A stretch of DNA of 64,000 bases from Agelas oroides (taxonomy: Eukaryota; Porifera; Demospongiae; Agelasida; Agelasidae): contig OX422183.1 in the NCBI GenBank assembly GCA_949130485.1, positions 15,683,812-15,747,811 on the forward strand, read 5' to 3'. The position numbers and the translations under genes were made by a program. Position 1 is the first letter of the stretch; each line of letters opens with the position of its first letter. Under the pieces are notes generated by a model. The model saw nothing but the letters and a program-made list of their open reading frames with translations, ran no database searches and had not been told where the DNA came from. Shown here in pieces: positions 36,064 through 48,205 of the stretch.

Positions 36064-36069
36064 AATAAA
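36064..36069 (+). terminator. Polyadenylation signal AATAAA
   Basis: A canonical AATAAA lies 118 bp after the stop codon of the GPI-type gene, and the sequence after it is T/G-rich. Confidence 0.6.
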
Positions 36070-36589
36070 TGTACATTTCATTGAAGCCAGTTGGATCTGA
36101 AACTTGGTTAGAAGAGCTACGGTGTATTTTTTTTGAGCTATGACTTAGAAGCCAGCGGTATGGTTATTACCGTTATGCCACTACTACTTCTTGTGCATGT
36201 GTGCAGCAGGGTTGAGCAGTTGGCTCTGTCTATCTTCTGTTTGGGTACAAGACTGCCATTGAAACTGGCATTCCCATTCCATATAGTACATGTGTAGTGA
36301 TCTTGGAGATGCAGCTTCAAGAAGAAAACATGCCATAAGTACTCTACTGGACACCTCTATTTAATACTTAATAATGTCTCAGGCCACCTTTGGGTAACAC
36401 TGCAGACCTTTTGGTGGCAAATCTCACTAAAGATGAGATTGGATAGCTCACAGAGCTAATGTATTACGGCAGAAGTTGTCTTCCAGCTGATGTACAACAC
36501 TGCTTGTACATTTCATTACAATATTTGATGTGGGTGATCAACCAAAAAAATGCTCTACATATGCAATTCCCTGTGCAAAGCATCTACGT

Positions 36590-36780
36590 AAACCACACAA
36601 GCAATCACATTTTGAACATGTAACAAATCCAGTAAAAGTTAATAAGCTGAGCATGCATCATGGACTTAAAAAACATTTGAGGTGGAAGTGTCAAGCCGGC
36701 ATTTGCCTGGAAGCAAACTCAGGACTCTTGGTTTGAGCTGCCAGTGCTCTATTACTGAACTATGACAACCAGACAACCAA
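36590..36780 (-). mobile_element. tRNA-like SINE, reverse orientation
   Basis: Read on the minus strand, 36775 to about 36690 resembles a tRNA: an A-box-like atagttcagtaatagagc, an anticodon-arm-like section and a B-box-like gagtttgcttcc. The body on the other side (aacatgtaacaaatccag, taaaagttaa) is shared with the inverted-repeat element at 31330-31722. Confidence 0.45.
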
Positions 36781-37099
36781 CCAGCAGCTAGCCCCCACAA
36801 TCCTCTATTCTATGTGTACTGCACAGGTGGTACTGTATGCTCCTGAGTCACACACAGCAGTTGCACCCCCAGCAGTTGCACACCCAGCAGGCGATTGTCA
36901 GCTTTTCACTGCCCTCAATTGAAGAATTGACCTTGTGACACTGAATCTCTAATTTTAGTGCTCCATGAAGAAAATGGGTATGCGGTATGCTTTGTGTACC
37001 AAACAAGTTGATGATGCTTAGCTATACATCTTACCTCACCAAGCAAGATGTATGGCTAAGCATCGACTTGTAACATCAAACGGTGATGTTAGGAGGCAA

Positions 37100-38630
37100 C
37101 AACTCAGTGTCACGAGATCAATTCTCACGAGATCAATTGCCACCAGATCAACTCTCATAAGATCAACTTGCCACAAGATCAATTTGCCACAAAATCAACT
37201 TTTTTTATGTTAAAGAAACAAACAAACATGAAACACATGTACTTAACCTAAAGTCCACTTGGATATTTTTTGGAAGCTAGAAACTCACTAAGGGTGTATT
37301 GTCCCTTCCTCATGGAAGACACCAACTTCTTGGCCTTATATTTGATGCCTGATCTGGTGGATGATTGTGTTCAGTGCACATGACATCAACAGGCTGACAA
37401 ACAGATGTAGCTCTTCCTTTGCACCCAGTCTTGTGAAACTTGCATCTCCAAAACACTTCACCTTCTTTGAGGTTTGAGGTATGCTGGCATGCTGGTTTTG
37501 TACTGATTAATTCGAGTTCAACAAGATCAAGTGTTCAAAATAGCCTTTGTTCCACAGTCATGTAAGATTGAGTTCATTTCGTGGCATATTGATCTCATGA
37601 GAATTGATCAGGTGGCAATTGATCTCATGAGAATTGATCAGGTGGCAATTGATCTCATGAGAATTGATCAGGTAGTAATTGATCTCATGAGAATTGATCA
37701 GGTGGCAATTGATCTCATGAGAATTGATCAGGTGGCAATTGATCTCGTGAGAGTTGATCATGTGGCAATTGATCTCATGAGAATTGATCAGGTGGCAATT
37801 GATCTCATGAGAATTGATCTGGTGGCAATTGATCTCGTGAGAGTTGATCATGTGGCAATCGATCTCATGAGAATTGATCTGGTGGCAATTGATCTCATGA
37901 GAGTTGATCTTGTGAAAGGAAGCCAAATTGGAACTATTTGTTTGCATTGTAGCAAGCTTCAGTGGAAAGGTTTTGCGACCATGTGTTTGACTTCTTCGAG
38001 ACTATCTAATGTAATGACATCCTTTTGGCCATGAGAATGAGAATCAAATCTGTAGGCTTTGATCAGTAAGTAGCGAGCTAGGTGTGCAAGTGGCATAGCT
38101 GCATGCTTTGTCTACAACCTATATAGGCCTAGAGTAAATCACAATTCTACAAGTTCCAAACAAGTCAGTTCTTTAATCACTGTTGCACACAAAAACTCGT
38201 ACATGCAATTTTGAAGTGCATGGCCAAACTTCTGTTTAGTCCAACAGTCTAAAGGCTGTATAATTTGGATATTTGAGATTCATGCCCACAACATCGACTC
38301 CCTCGAAATCAACTCACACAAAATCAACTTCCCACGATCAAGGTCAACTCCTTCCATGACATCAACTTTCCATGAGATCAACTTCCCAGGAGATCAAGTT
38401 TTTATTGTAATATGACAGCTAGGGACAGAGCCTATGTTAACTTCATGTAGTTGGGGGGGATCTCTTCAGTTTGAAGCCAGAGCAATGCACCCTCCTCATT
38501 TAAAAGCTCAAAAGAGTTTTAGTAAGTCTGTATATTACATTGAGTTGACCTTGTGGGAAGTTGATCTGGTGGGAGTTGACGTCATGGGAGTTGATTTTGT
38601 GGCAATTGATCTTGGAGGAGGCCACCATAT
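37100..38630. repeat. gatcaa / ttgatc motif domain with a 30-bp minisatellite core
   Basis: The core 37591-37920 is eleven copies of a 30-bp unit (gatctcatgagaattgatca plus ggtggcaatt). Diverged pieces of the same motif flank it: 37115-37200 in inverse orientation (gatcaattgccaccagatca), 38290-38400 (inverse) and 38540-38620 (direct, gggagttgacgtcatgggag). The period is a multiple of three, so both strands stay open through the core (IDLMRIDQVA on plus, NSHEINCHLI on minus). No protein domain is recognised. Confidence 0.88.
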
Positions 38631-39582
38631 GTGAAAAACAATCATTTCCAGAAGCACAATACTACGAAATTACATGAGAGTATGTTCGAACATTTGCACG
38701 TTCCCTTCTTCATCAGATACAGCTGCACAAAGGTCACCCATGCTGTATGCACACCAAAATATGGCTGACTTTCAGGGAGTCATAGCTCTCAACGTGATGA
38801 GTTTTTTTTGCAACAAAACAGCTTACATCCCATACGGCTTATAAAGCTATGCGCAACATCCCATATCCATAGATCCAAGGGTTTGGAAGTTATTGATGCA
38901 GTCATTTGAATTATGCCACCAAGCTATGTACCCATATGCTGTGGAAGAATTGTTCAGTCGAGACTTCTACTTAACCACTAGCTTTTGCCTGTTGTCCAAA
39001 ATCCTTCCAGCAGAATATGGTGAGAAAGAAAAGTAGCACCCATAACCCTACCTTAATCTTCAGTTATATTTTAGCCAAATGAGTTTCTTTGAGCTATCCA
39101 AGCCTCCCATTCGTAATGAACTTTCTACATGTGCAGTAAAGTCCACTAAAACTCCTATCTTGTGATTGATTGTTCATAGGCATAGTGTTCACCATCAGAC
39201 CAACTGGTACTAAGTGCCCACAGGCACACCATAGTATGTAAATAGTTAATTTCTGCCCTGCATCGTGCATGTGATCTGCATAAAATTGGGTGTAAAACAA
39301 ATGTGTATGGTGGGCATAATGTCTATATAATTATAGTGAACCTTCGAGAAGTATGCAAATGCCCAACACCACCAGTAGTGTCACTTCCAACCATATAGTG
39401 TGATACAAAAGTGGTTTGATAGTCAATAATTATCACGAACACCAATGATTTCATTGTCATAGTTAGCAGTTAATGAGGCCTGGTATTGGCCAAAATGCAT
39501 CCTGCACAGTGGGTGACTGCATAACATCTAAGCCTGCTTTTCATTCAGGGAGATGTGGTTCATTGATTTTTCATGCTATTAG
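38631..39582. other. No gene recognised
   Basis: 39365-39460 (caacaccaccagtagtg ... caccaatgatttcattgtca) resembles 14910-15000 and is probably a dispersed repeat. Otherwise nothing is recognised. Confidence 0.35.
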
Positions 39583-39584
39583 TA

Positions 39585-39882
39585 TTGGATGTTGCTTAGC
39601 AACCAAATCTTTGAACACGAAGTGAAATGAGAGGAGGTGATAGGTGTGGCAGGGGTTGCTTGGGGTAACATCCAACAAATAGGTTACATTCCCCAAACGA
39701 AACAGCATGCGCCCATCAGGCTCATGCTGTTCTGTCTGGGGAATGTTACACATTTGATGAATGTTACTTCTAGCAACTAATCACCACACCATGCATGCAA
39801 TTATCACTTCCACCCATTGCAGTTAGCTATTGAAGTTAAATTAAAAGATTTGGTTGCTGAGCAACATCCATCCATCCAATTG
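39585..39882. mobile_element. Fold-back MITE, about 300 bp
   Basis: The outer arms are ttggatgttgcttagcaacc at 39585 and the mirrored ggttgctgagcaacatcca at about 39850-39870. An inner palindrome encloses them again (gttacattccccaaacgaaa at 39682 against tgtctggggaatgttac at 39733). It is non-coding. Confidence 0.75.
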
Positions 39883-40007
39883 CTGTAGCAGAACGTGCAC
39901 AAGCTTCAAGCATGCAGGAATATATGCACGCCCTTGTGCAGCAAACGTGCAGTAAGAAAATAATTCCATTACCAAGCCTTCGCTGTTCTTTTTCTCAATC
40001 ACCCAGC

Positions 40008-41222
40008 TTTCTGGCGTTATCAGGCTGAGCTAGTGGTATAGTCATGTTTCCAGACCATATTTTTCTTACCTGCCAGAAAAACGCACTTGGTGAAAAGCAG
40101 TTGCTGGGTACGAGAATAACTGAGTTGGGAACAGCATGGGAACACGGCTAGCCAATCTGTATGAATAATAAAAACAATGATATAATACACACAATTATAC
40201 TAACAATGAACCTGCATTAGCAAGATGTATATGCATGCAATTGTGCAGTGCAGCTAATGTATTAGGCGTATTTATCCCCAGACCTTTCTCAACTTTCCAA
40301 CACTTCCCCTGTCCAGGTTTCTGTCACTTGCAACAAAGAGAGAGGACCTGCATGGCAACAGCTCTAGGGTGTGAGCGTACTTATCCACATGGGTTTTACG
40401 TACTCATACTCACCTCATGGAACCATATCATGATAAACTAGAGCACGTGATACACACTAAACGCTCTGCTCATGATACGTATTGCTGGCAATTCATTATC
40501 ACACAAGGACAGGAACATGGAAGCTCTAGAATTTGACTGAATCAAGGGGTACATTTTGATTGCAGTTGGATGAAGGCCAATATAGATTTAGTCAGTCGAA
40601 CTGACAACCATCTGGCATTCACAAATGAAATGAAGGAAAAAAATGAAGGGGGAGGGGGGGGGGGGAAGGATCTCTTCAGTGTGAAGCTGGAGCAATGCAG
40701 CCTCCTCAATAAAAGGAGGTATGCTCAAAGATGTATTTTGCATTGAGGTGACCTTGTGGGAAGTTGACCTTTCTGGCGATATGTATCAGGCTGAGCTAGT
40801 GGTATATAGTTCCAGACCAACAGTTTTTTTGCCTGCTGGAAAAGTGCACTCTGCATGTGAAAAGTAGTCTGGGTACGAGAATAAGCGAGTTAGGAAGAAT
40901 ATGATACGTACAATCTCTGTAGTAGGCATATTTATCCCATTTGTGCAGCTATAATGTAATAGGCTTATCCCCAGACCTTTCTCAGCTTTCCAACACTTCC
41001 CCTGCCCAGGTTTGTCACTTGCAACAAAAAGCTGAGAGAGGACCTGCATGGCAACAGCTCTAGGGTGTGAATATACTTACCCATGATGGGGGGGTTTCAC
41101 GTACTCATACTCACCTCATGGAACCATATCATGATGATAAACTTGAATATAGCAGAGCATGTGATACACACTAAATGCTCTGCTCTACTCAACTCATGAT
41201 ATTGCTGGAATTCATTATCACA
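40008..41222 (+). repeat. Direct duplication, two copies of about 480 bp
   Basis: Copy 1 (40008-40505) and copy 2 (40770-41222) share ctggcg, atcaggctgagctagtggta, cccagacctttctc, agctttccaacacttcccct, agagaggacctgcatggcaa, cagctctagggtgtga and ctcacctcatggaaccata in the same order. The sequence between them carries a (g)n run near 40650 and a piece resembling 38450-38500 (ggatctcttcagt). Confidence 0.85.
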
Positions 41223-41282
41223 CCCCCACACACCCACATACACACACACACACACGCACCCACACGCACATACACACATAGT
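41222..41282 (+). repeat. Microsatellite (ca)n
   Basis: An imperfect CA repeat (cacacccccacacaccc, then acacacacacac) directly abuts the second copy of the duplication at 40770-41222. Confidence 0.9.
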
Positions 41283-42048
41283 ACAGCTTCTCTGCACATG
41301 CTATCAGAAAAGTTAATCTGACAACCATAACACAATTTACAGATCAAAAATAATATATGGTCACATTGTAAAGCATATTAGTTACAACGAAATTAAACAT
41401 TTTACTACACAACAATCACTTGTCTGTGTCGAGCAGGTCACCACATAATAGTGATCATGTATCAAGTGAATTCAAATAATAGTGCTTTAAACACCGATGA
41501 ACACAAAACGATTACACTATAATTATACAGGTAGCTATAGTAGTGATTCCAGGATCATTCCTGAGGAGAGAGGAAAGATAGCAAAGGTAATATTAAATTG
41601 ATCCAGTTGCATACATAATTGTAAGCACTCTTTCATGTCAGCAAATGTCAACAATTTATCATGATTGAGAGATCCCAAGATCAGTGGTATAGTTACTTGC
41701 CACTGAGGCACTCCCAATCCATTGCTATGGGTATGGGTTAGCCTTGTTTACATGCTTAGCTCTTTTTCTGGCTGCTTTATATAAAAGCAGGAGACGGCTT
41801 GGTTAGTTTCTGACGTGAGCATGACATCAGCAAATGGCAACATGTTGTGTGTTGTTTTGGTAGTTGCCTGATACATGTGGTATAATTATAAGTAACCTGT
41901 TATATTGTTATATTGGCTCTTCTTGCTTTCGGAGCCCAGTGCAGCCACCCTTTCTCATTTGACACCACCCGCTTTATTGTTACAACATTTGCATTCTGGA
42001 CTGCAAGGGGGAGCCTGGTTCCGCATGTACATGTGTGTGCACACAAGA
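41283..42048. other. No gene recognised
   Basis: This is AT-rich sequence without domain-bearing open frames or clear repeats. Confidence 0.4.
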
Positions 42049-42288
42049 CTTGTGGCAGTCCCAGGTAGAAATCGGACATTATTCCGTTGCATATTTTGAT
42101 AGCATTACTGTGTTCGAAGCACTGCAGTGCAGGACTTCTGGGTGGGGCTAATAGGTGCTGTGTAAACATGTCAAGTATTCATGAGTTTATGTAGTGCATA
42201 TGAGCCCTGCACTGCAGTGCTTCAAAAGCCGTAATGCACTCGGAAATAATGAAATAATGTTAGATTTCTACCTGGGACTCCCACAAGT
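42049..42288. mobile_element. Palindromic MITE, older copy of the ggcagtcccgtgtagaaat family
   Basis: The left arm (tgtggcagtcccaggtagaa, then attattccgttgcatatttt) is mirrored by the right arm (tagatttctacctgggactc). The inner part contains gcactgcagtgc in both arms. It is a diverged relative of the near-perfect copy at 55781-56045 and of the copy interrupted by the Ngaro-like element. Confidence 0.85.
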
Positions 42289-42329
42289 GAAAACTATCAT
42301 GTAGGAACTTGGGGGTTAAAGAGGAGAGA

Positions 42330-44235
42330 GGGTGTGTGGAGGGAGAGGAATGATGAAGAGCAAACATGGGGAAGGGGTATGGCTGAGTCTCAAAGAGGAA
42401 ACCATGGGGGGGAGGGGGTGTGTGTGGCTAGATCTTGCAAGAGGAAAACATGGGTGGAGAAGTTTGGCCGAGTATCACTAGAGGAAACCATGGGGGTGGG
42501 GTGTGGTCAAGTTTCACAAGGTTGTGGCTGAGTCTCACAAAAGGAAATAATGGGTGGAGAAGCGTAGCTTATAGTCTTACAAAGAAATCATGGGGGAGGG
42601 GTGCAGAATTAAACCATGGGGGAGGAGTGTGGTCAAGTCTCACAGGAAGAAACCATGGGGAAATGGGGAGTGGCTGAGTCACACAGGATAAAACCATGGG
42701 GAAGGAGTAGAGGAGGGAGGAAATGATGTCACGTCGTAGCAACAATTAGTACGCTCTGGTAAGAATCGTAGATACAAGCTACAAGGATCGCTCTATGGAC
42801 TACGTCACGACGGGCACATTGGGTTTTTGACTAAGCTGAAGCCATCTGGCTAGTCAGTGTTGGTTATTATGACTCACCTCGCAGGCTAGGCTTGCAAGTT
42901 GCCAGTTCCATGGAAGAGGAAACCATGGGTGAGGGTGTGACCGAGCCTCACAGGAGGAAACCATGGGGAAGGGTATGGCCGAGCCTCACAGGAGGAAACC
43001 ATGGGAAGGGGTGTGACCGAGCCTCACAGGAGGAAACCATGGGGGAAGGGTGTGGCCAAGCCTCACAGGAGAAAACCATGGGTGAGGGGTTTGACTGAGC
43101 CTCACAGGAGAAAACCATGGGGGAGGGGTGTGGCCGAGCCTCAGAGGAGGAAACCATGGGAGAAGGGTGTGGCCGAGCCTCACAGGAGGAAACCATGGGT
43201 GAGGGGTGTGGCCGAGCCTCACAGGAGGAAACCATGGGAGAAGGGTGTGGCCGAGCCTCACAGGAGGAAACCATGGGAGAAGGGTGTGGCCGAGCCTCAC
43301 AGGAGGAAACCATGGGAGAAGGGTGTGGCCGAGCCTCACAGGAGGAAACCATGGGAGAAAGGTGTGGCCGAAGAAACCATGGGGAAAGGGTGTGGCCGAG
43401 CCTCACAAGAGGAAACCATGGGAGAAGGGTGTGATCGAGCTTTACAGGAGGAAACCATGGGGGAGGGGTGTGGCCGAGACTCAGAGGAGGAAACCATGGG
43501 GGAGGGGTATGGCCAAGCCTCACAGGAGGAAACCATGGGGGAAGGGTGTGGCCGAGCCTCACAGGAGGAAACCATGGGAAGGGGTGTCACCGAGCCTCAG
43601 AGGAGGAAACCATGTGTGAGGGGTGTGACCGAGCCTCAGAGGAGGAAACCATGGGGGAAGGGTGTGACCGAGCCTCACAGGGGGAAACCATGGGGGAGGG
43701 GTGTGGCCGAGACTCAGAGGAGGAAACCATGGGTGAGGGTGTGACTGAGCCTCACAGAAGGAAACCATGGGGGGAGGGGTGTGACTGAGCCTCACAGGAG
43801 GAAACCATGGGGGGAGGGGTGTGGCCGAGCCTCACAGGAGGAAACCATGGGGAGGGGTGTGGCCAAGCCTCACAAGAGGAAACCATGGGAGAAGGGTGTG
43901 ACCGAAGAAACCATGGGGGAGGGGTGTGGCTGAGACTCAGAGGAGGAAACCATGGGTGAGGGTGTGACTGAGCCTCACAGGAGGAAACCATGGGGGAAGG
44001 GGTGTGAGCGAGCTTCACAGGAGGAAACCATGGGGGAGGGGTGTGGCCGAGACTCAGAGGAGGAAACCATGGGGGGAGGGGTGTGACCGAGCCTCACAGG
44101 AGGAAACCATGGGGGAGGGGTGTGGCCAAGTTTCACAAGGGTGTGGTCATGTCTCACAAAAGGAAACCATGGTGGAGAATAGTGGCTGAGACTTACAAAG
44201 AAACCATGGGGGGAGGGGTGCAGAAACAATGAGGG
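42330..44235 (+). repeat. 39-bp minisatellite with gaggaaaccatggg units, interrupted
   Basis: The unit gaggaaaccatgggagaagg plus gtgtggccgagcctcacag is repeated about 33 times in 42905-44235. More diverged copies are in 42330-42715. A 190-bp insertion separates the two parts. The unit length is a multiple of three, so long open frames exist on both strands in several frames. Each unit carries ccatgg. There is no sign of a gene. Confidence 0.92.
42718..42905. mobile_element. MITE copy inserted in the 39-bp minisatellite
   Basis: The sequence gatgtcacgtcgtagcaaca ... gaagccatctggctagtcag ... attatgactcacctcgcagg interrupts the satellite. It is homologous to 21075-21260 and 47526-47720. Confidence 0.75.
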
Positions 44236-45120
44236 AGGGATGTGGCTGTCCTTCAATTATAGAAAACAATGCTAGAATTCAAGGATATACACCATTTGAG
44301 GTGACTACAGTGTCCACATGCACGTGTATGCTAGACTTGGGCATGAAAAGTCTAGCTCACCCATGGTTTCCTCCATGTTGTGATCAGCGTTGTGTTTGGC
44401 CTCAAAGCTAGTGAAGGAATCCTCGCAGCACTGTCACTGGTCACTAGAACCTACTTATAATGTAGCCTCGTCCATAGGCCTCCTCCGTTTTTGATTTGTG
44501 TTCACATTGATGATGGATGAAAGTGGAAGAGCAGAAAGAAAAAAAAATGGGGAAGGTCTGGGTTCCCTCATCCATGAATGATGCTGGGTGGACATGACGT
44601 GGATGTGGAGGGGGGGTTCACATTCATATAGTGCACCAGGTTTCATCATCGAATGCTCCATCACTAAACAGGACAAAGGCTTCCTCCGTTTCTACCTTCC
44701 ATTTGCATTCACAATAATAGGCAGAAGAGCGGGTAAAAAACAAGGAAGGTCTGGTCTCATTCATCACGTCAGTGGACGCGAGGTGGACGTAGGGGGGGAA
44801 GGGTTGATATTCAAATATGTTATGAACTAAGCTCGAAAGCAAGTTTCTTACTGGTCAAGACGAGTGTAGTTCCAACCATGCTAACATCTGAACTCCAGAA
44901 CTGCCGTATAACACTGGAATGGATTGTCCAGTACATTGTTTTTGTAGTTGGGCCCCTCCCCCTACATCCACCTTGCATCCATCTGACGTCATTCACATGA
45001 TGAATAAGAGCAGGTCTTCCCCATTTTTCGCTGATTTTCCGTTTCGTGTATTATTGTGAACACAAACTGAAGGTAAAAATGGAAGGTAAGAACGGGGAAG
45101 GCCTGGGAACAAGGCTACCT
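44236..45120. repeat. Tandem and fold-back repeats of the ccgtttt...gaaggtctgg type
   Basis: Two related copies (44478-44660 and 44683-44815) share cctccgttt, ggaaggtctgg, attcatcacgtcagtggac or its variant, and gacgtgg...gaggggg. 44990-45118 holds a further relative ending cctgggaacaaggctac. No gene is recognised; open frames here are fragments of the repeats. Confidence 0.65.
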
Positions 45121-47010
45121 TTTTTGTGGTAATTGTAAACACAAAGCAAAGAGGATGAGGGTTGGGGGTGCTGGGAATGAGGCAGCTACTTACAATGATG
45201 GCCCACCTGGAGCTTGTGCAATTATTGATAGCCCAATTCCAGGACTATTTCTAGCCTCATACCAAGGCCTGGGAATGAGACAACTATAACAAACCCATTC
45301 CTTTGATCCACCCACACAAGCCAGAACTAGCAACTCAAGTTGAGTTTGCCGTATAAACATCCTGTGGATACTGAGTGCCTGTGGACCCATTTCTTTGTGG
45401 ATTGATGTGCGCCCTGTGCAATCTTAGCATCAGTCATAACCCCTTCCTCTCCGAGGTGTATACGTAGCCTCACAACAAGGTCATGGGAATCAGGCTCCCA
45501 TATAATCTGTGCCCAGTAACAAGCTGATCAACCCACACAAGCCAACCAACTGTATGTACCTTACGGTTAATTTTAATTGCAAGTCCGAGCTCATCCTATT
45601 TAGTAAGCACTAATTGCCGAGCGCTGTAAAGCGGAGTGAGGTATGGTAATCGTTACATAGGCATAGAGGTGTAATATAGCGTAGACGTGAAGTAGCGTAG
45701 GTAGGATGTAACGTAGGAGGCGTGATGTACTTAAGAGGCTCGAGGCCTGGCAGTCGCATTGCAGTCTCGGTCCCGCATGTAATGCCAAATGTATGTCACG
45801 GCTTTTGGCCCCCAGGTGGTCCCCCCCCCCGCAAGCTACAGGCACATGTGATCTCCATCGCTGATGAGTAAACGGTCGAACTAGCTCCAATTCAGTGAGT
45901 GAGTTTGGTGTGAATCTCGCCTTCCATAGCTCATGATCTCAATCGTAGATAGCACTACTGAACAAGCAAGTGAGCTCGGTGTGAGCTTCCAGCTTGACTT
46001 TCATCTGAACAAGCGAGCAAATTCGGTGTATGCACCTAGCTCAGTCTACATCGCTCAGGCCTAAGAACAAGGCTACCTTTTTCGTGATAATTGTAAACAC
46101 AAAAGAGGATGAGCGTGGGGGGTGCTGGGAATGAGGAAGCTACTTACAATAAAGGCCAACCTGGAGCTTGTGCAAATATTGATAGCCCAATTCCAGGACT
46201 ATTTCTAGCCTCATACCAAGGCCTGGGAATGAGACAACTATAACAAACCCATTCCTTTGATCCCCCACACAAGCTAAAACTAGCAACTCAAGTTGAGATT
46301 AAGAGTTTGCCGTATAAACATCCTGTGGATACTGAGTGCCTGTGGACCCATTTCTTTGTGGATTGATGTGCGCCCTGTGCAATCTTAGCATCAGTCATAA
46401 CCCCTTCCTCTCTGAAGTGTATACGTAGCCTCACAACAAGGTCATGGGAATCAGGCTCCCATATAATCTGTGCCTAGTAACAAGCTGATCAACCCACACA
46501 AGCTACCCAACTGCATGTACCTTACGGTTAATTTTAATTGCAAGTCCGAGCTCATCCTATTTAGTGAGCACTAATTGCCGAGCGCTGTAAAGCGGAGTGA
46601 GGTAATCGTTACATAGGCATAGAGGTGTAATGTAGCGTAGACGTGAAGTAGCGTAGGCATGATGTAACGCAGGAGGCGTGATGTACTTAAGAGGCTTGAG
46701 GCTCGGCAGTCGTGTTGCAGTCTCAGTCCCGCATGTTGTGTCAATTGTATGTCATGCTTTTGGTCCCCAGGGGGTCCCCACAAGCTACAGACACACATGA
46801 TATCCATCGCTGTTGAGTAAACAGTCGAACTAGCTCCAATTCAGCGAGTGAGTTTGGTGTGAATCTCGCCTTCCATAGCTCATGATCTCGATCATAGATA
46901 GCACCAGCACTACTGAACAAGCAAGTGAGCTCGGTGTGAGCTTCCAGCTCAACTTTCATCTGAACAAGCGAGCAAATTCGGCGTAAGCGGCCAGCTCAAT
47001 CTACATCACT
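45121..47010 (+). repeat. Tandem segmental duplication, two copies of about 954 bp
   Basis: Copy 1 (45121-46065) and copy 2 (46079-47010) align through their length with few differences. Examples are ggagcttgtgca at 45210 and 46163, cctgtggatactgagtgcct, gagcgctgtaaagcggagtg, gtaacgtaggaggcgtgatg versus gtaacgcaggaggcgtgatg, and ctgaacaagcgagcaaattc. The 3' part of the unit recurs inverted at 62585-63010, so it is also a dispersed repeat. Confidence 0.9.
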
Positions 47011-47525
47011 CAGCAGTTTCTATACTCCTCTTATGGGCAGTGTATTGCCATTTGTCTACCCAAACCGAACTCCCTTGCTCAGCAGTTCTGGACTGACTGA
47101 ATTAGCACTGGCTTTCCACAAAGGCCTCTCAAGAGCTACTGTTCAAGAACTGTCTAGACTTGTACCCAGGCCTATGAACAACTTAGATATGAGGCTAAGG
47201 ACAGCCAGGTAGCTATTGTAGTCTATGACTAAGTGTCTGCCCCAGTGGACAATAATGGCCAGGCTCTGTTTTGTACGCGAGGCCTTCTGCATGTGTTTAG
47301 CGATATCTCCTAGTGCTACAAGTTGGTGGGCAGGGTTTCAATAATGATGATCAATAATTATTGTTAACTGTATTTCTTGTTCATTAAAAGCTACGCAATA
47401 GGGCGAGGACTGGTAGGGAGAGTGTTTCTTGTACTAAAATGTCAGAGCTGAGCAGTGAGTGCAGCTGTTTATGTCATAGTGTTCTGAAAAGCATACAAAT
47501 GGTAAGCATTCACTCCCAAAGGAGG

Positions 47526-47812
47526 TAGGATGCGATCACGTGATAGCGACAATTCGCTGACATTCCACAGTCTAGAAGTGTGAATGCAAGCTAAACAAAT
47601 GGTTATATGGACAAAGTCACAATGGGCGCAATGGGCGTACATGGTTTTCGACAAAGTTGAAGATGTCTGGCTGTCAAAATGGCTTCCTGTGACTCACCTT
47701 GCGTTGAACTGGCAACTTACAAGCTGTGAGGTGAGTCATAATAACCAATTTTGACTAGCCAGATGGCTTCAACTTGGTTGAAAAACCCTATGCGCCTGTC
47801 ACACTGCAAAAA
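47526..47812. mobile_element. Fold-back MITE of the gatagcgacaatt family
   Basis: The left part (gataacgacaatt-like start; gacaaagttgaagatgtctg; atggcttcctgtgactcacc) is mirrored from 47718 on (gaggtgagtcataataacca; gatggcttcaacttggttga). It is homologous to 21075-21345 and 42718-42905. Confidence 0.65.
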
Positions 47813-47859
47813 CTGAAAGGTTGATTAACTTTTTTCCGTCGCTTATTAGTACGGTAAAG

Positions 47860-48205
47860 TGGGAGAGGGCCTGGTATCTTTTCTCACGTGAGTGACGTCA
47901 GGATAGAAAGGATGGTAGAAAGGGTTTAATTGTACGTGGGCGCAATGGGCCTAGAACAGCAAAAACAGCCAAGGTACCAGGTAACTTACCACACGTATAT
48001 AGCTAGCGGGGGGCGACTGTCATACACACCAAGTGTTGAGCGTGTAGTCGGTTGAAGATACGCAAAACGCAGCCTGTTAATTCTGCAAATTTTCGCCATT
48101 TTTCAATTACGTCATGCTCACGTGAGAAAAGATACCAGACTCTCCCCGCTTTTCCGTACTGCAAGCGACAGAAAGCTGGGCGGGGCCTGGGAACGAGGCT
48201 AGGCC
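47860..48205. mobile_element. Inverted-repeat element ending cctgggaacgaggcta
   Basis: The left arm (gagggcctggtatcttttct, cacgtgagtgacgtca) is mirrored by the right arm (tacgtcatgctcacgtgaga, aaagataccagactctcccc). The right end is gcctgggaacgaggcta, as in the element at 57378-57978. The left terminus is eroded. Confidence 0.65.

Noticed and set aside
37531-38034. Possible repeat protein with IDLMRIDQVA units
   Set aside because: The opposite strand is equally open, the unit is a 30-bp minisatellite, and no domain or splice structure supports a gene.
42948-43788. Several long open frames on both strands near 43 kb
   Set aside because: They are translations of the 39-bp minisatellite in different frames and strands.
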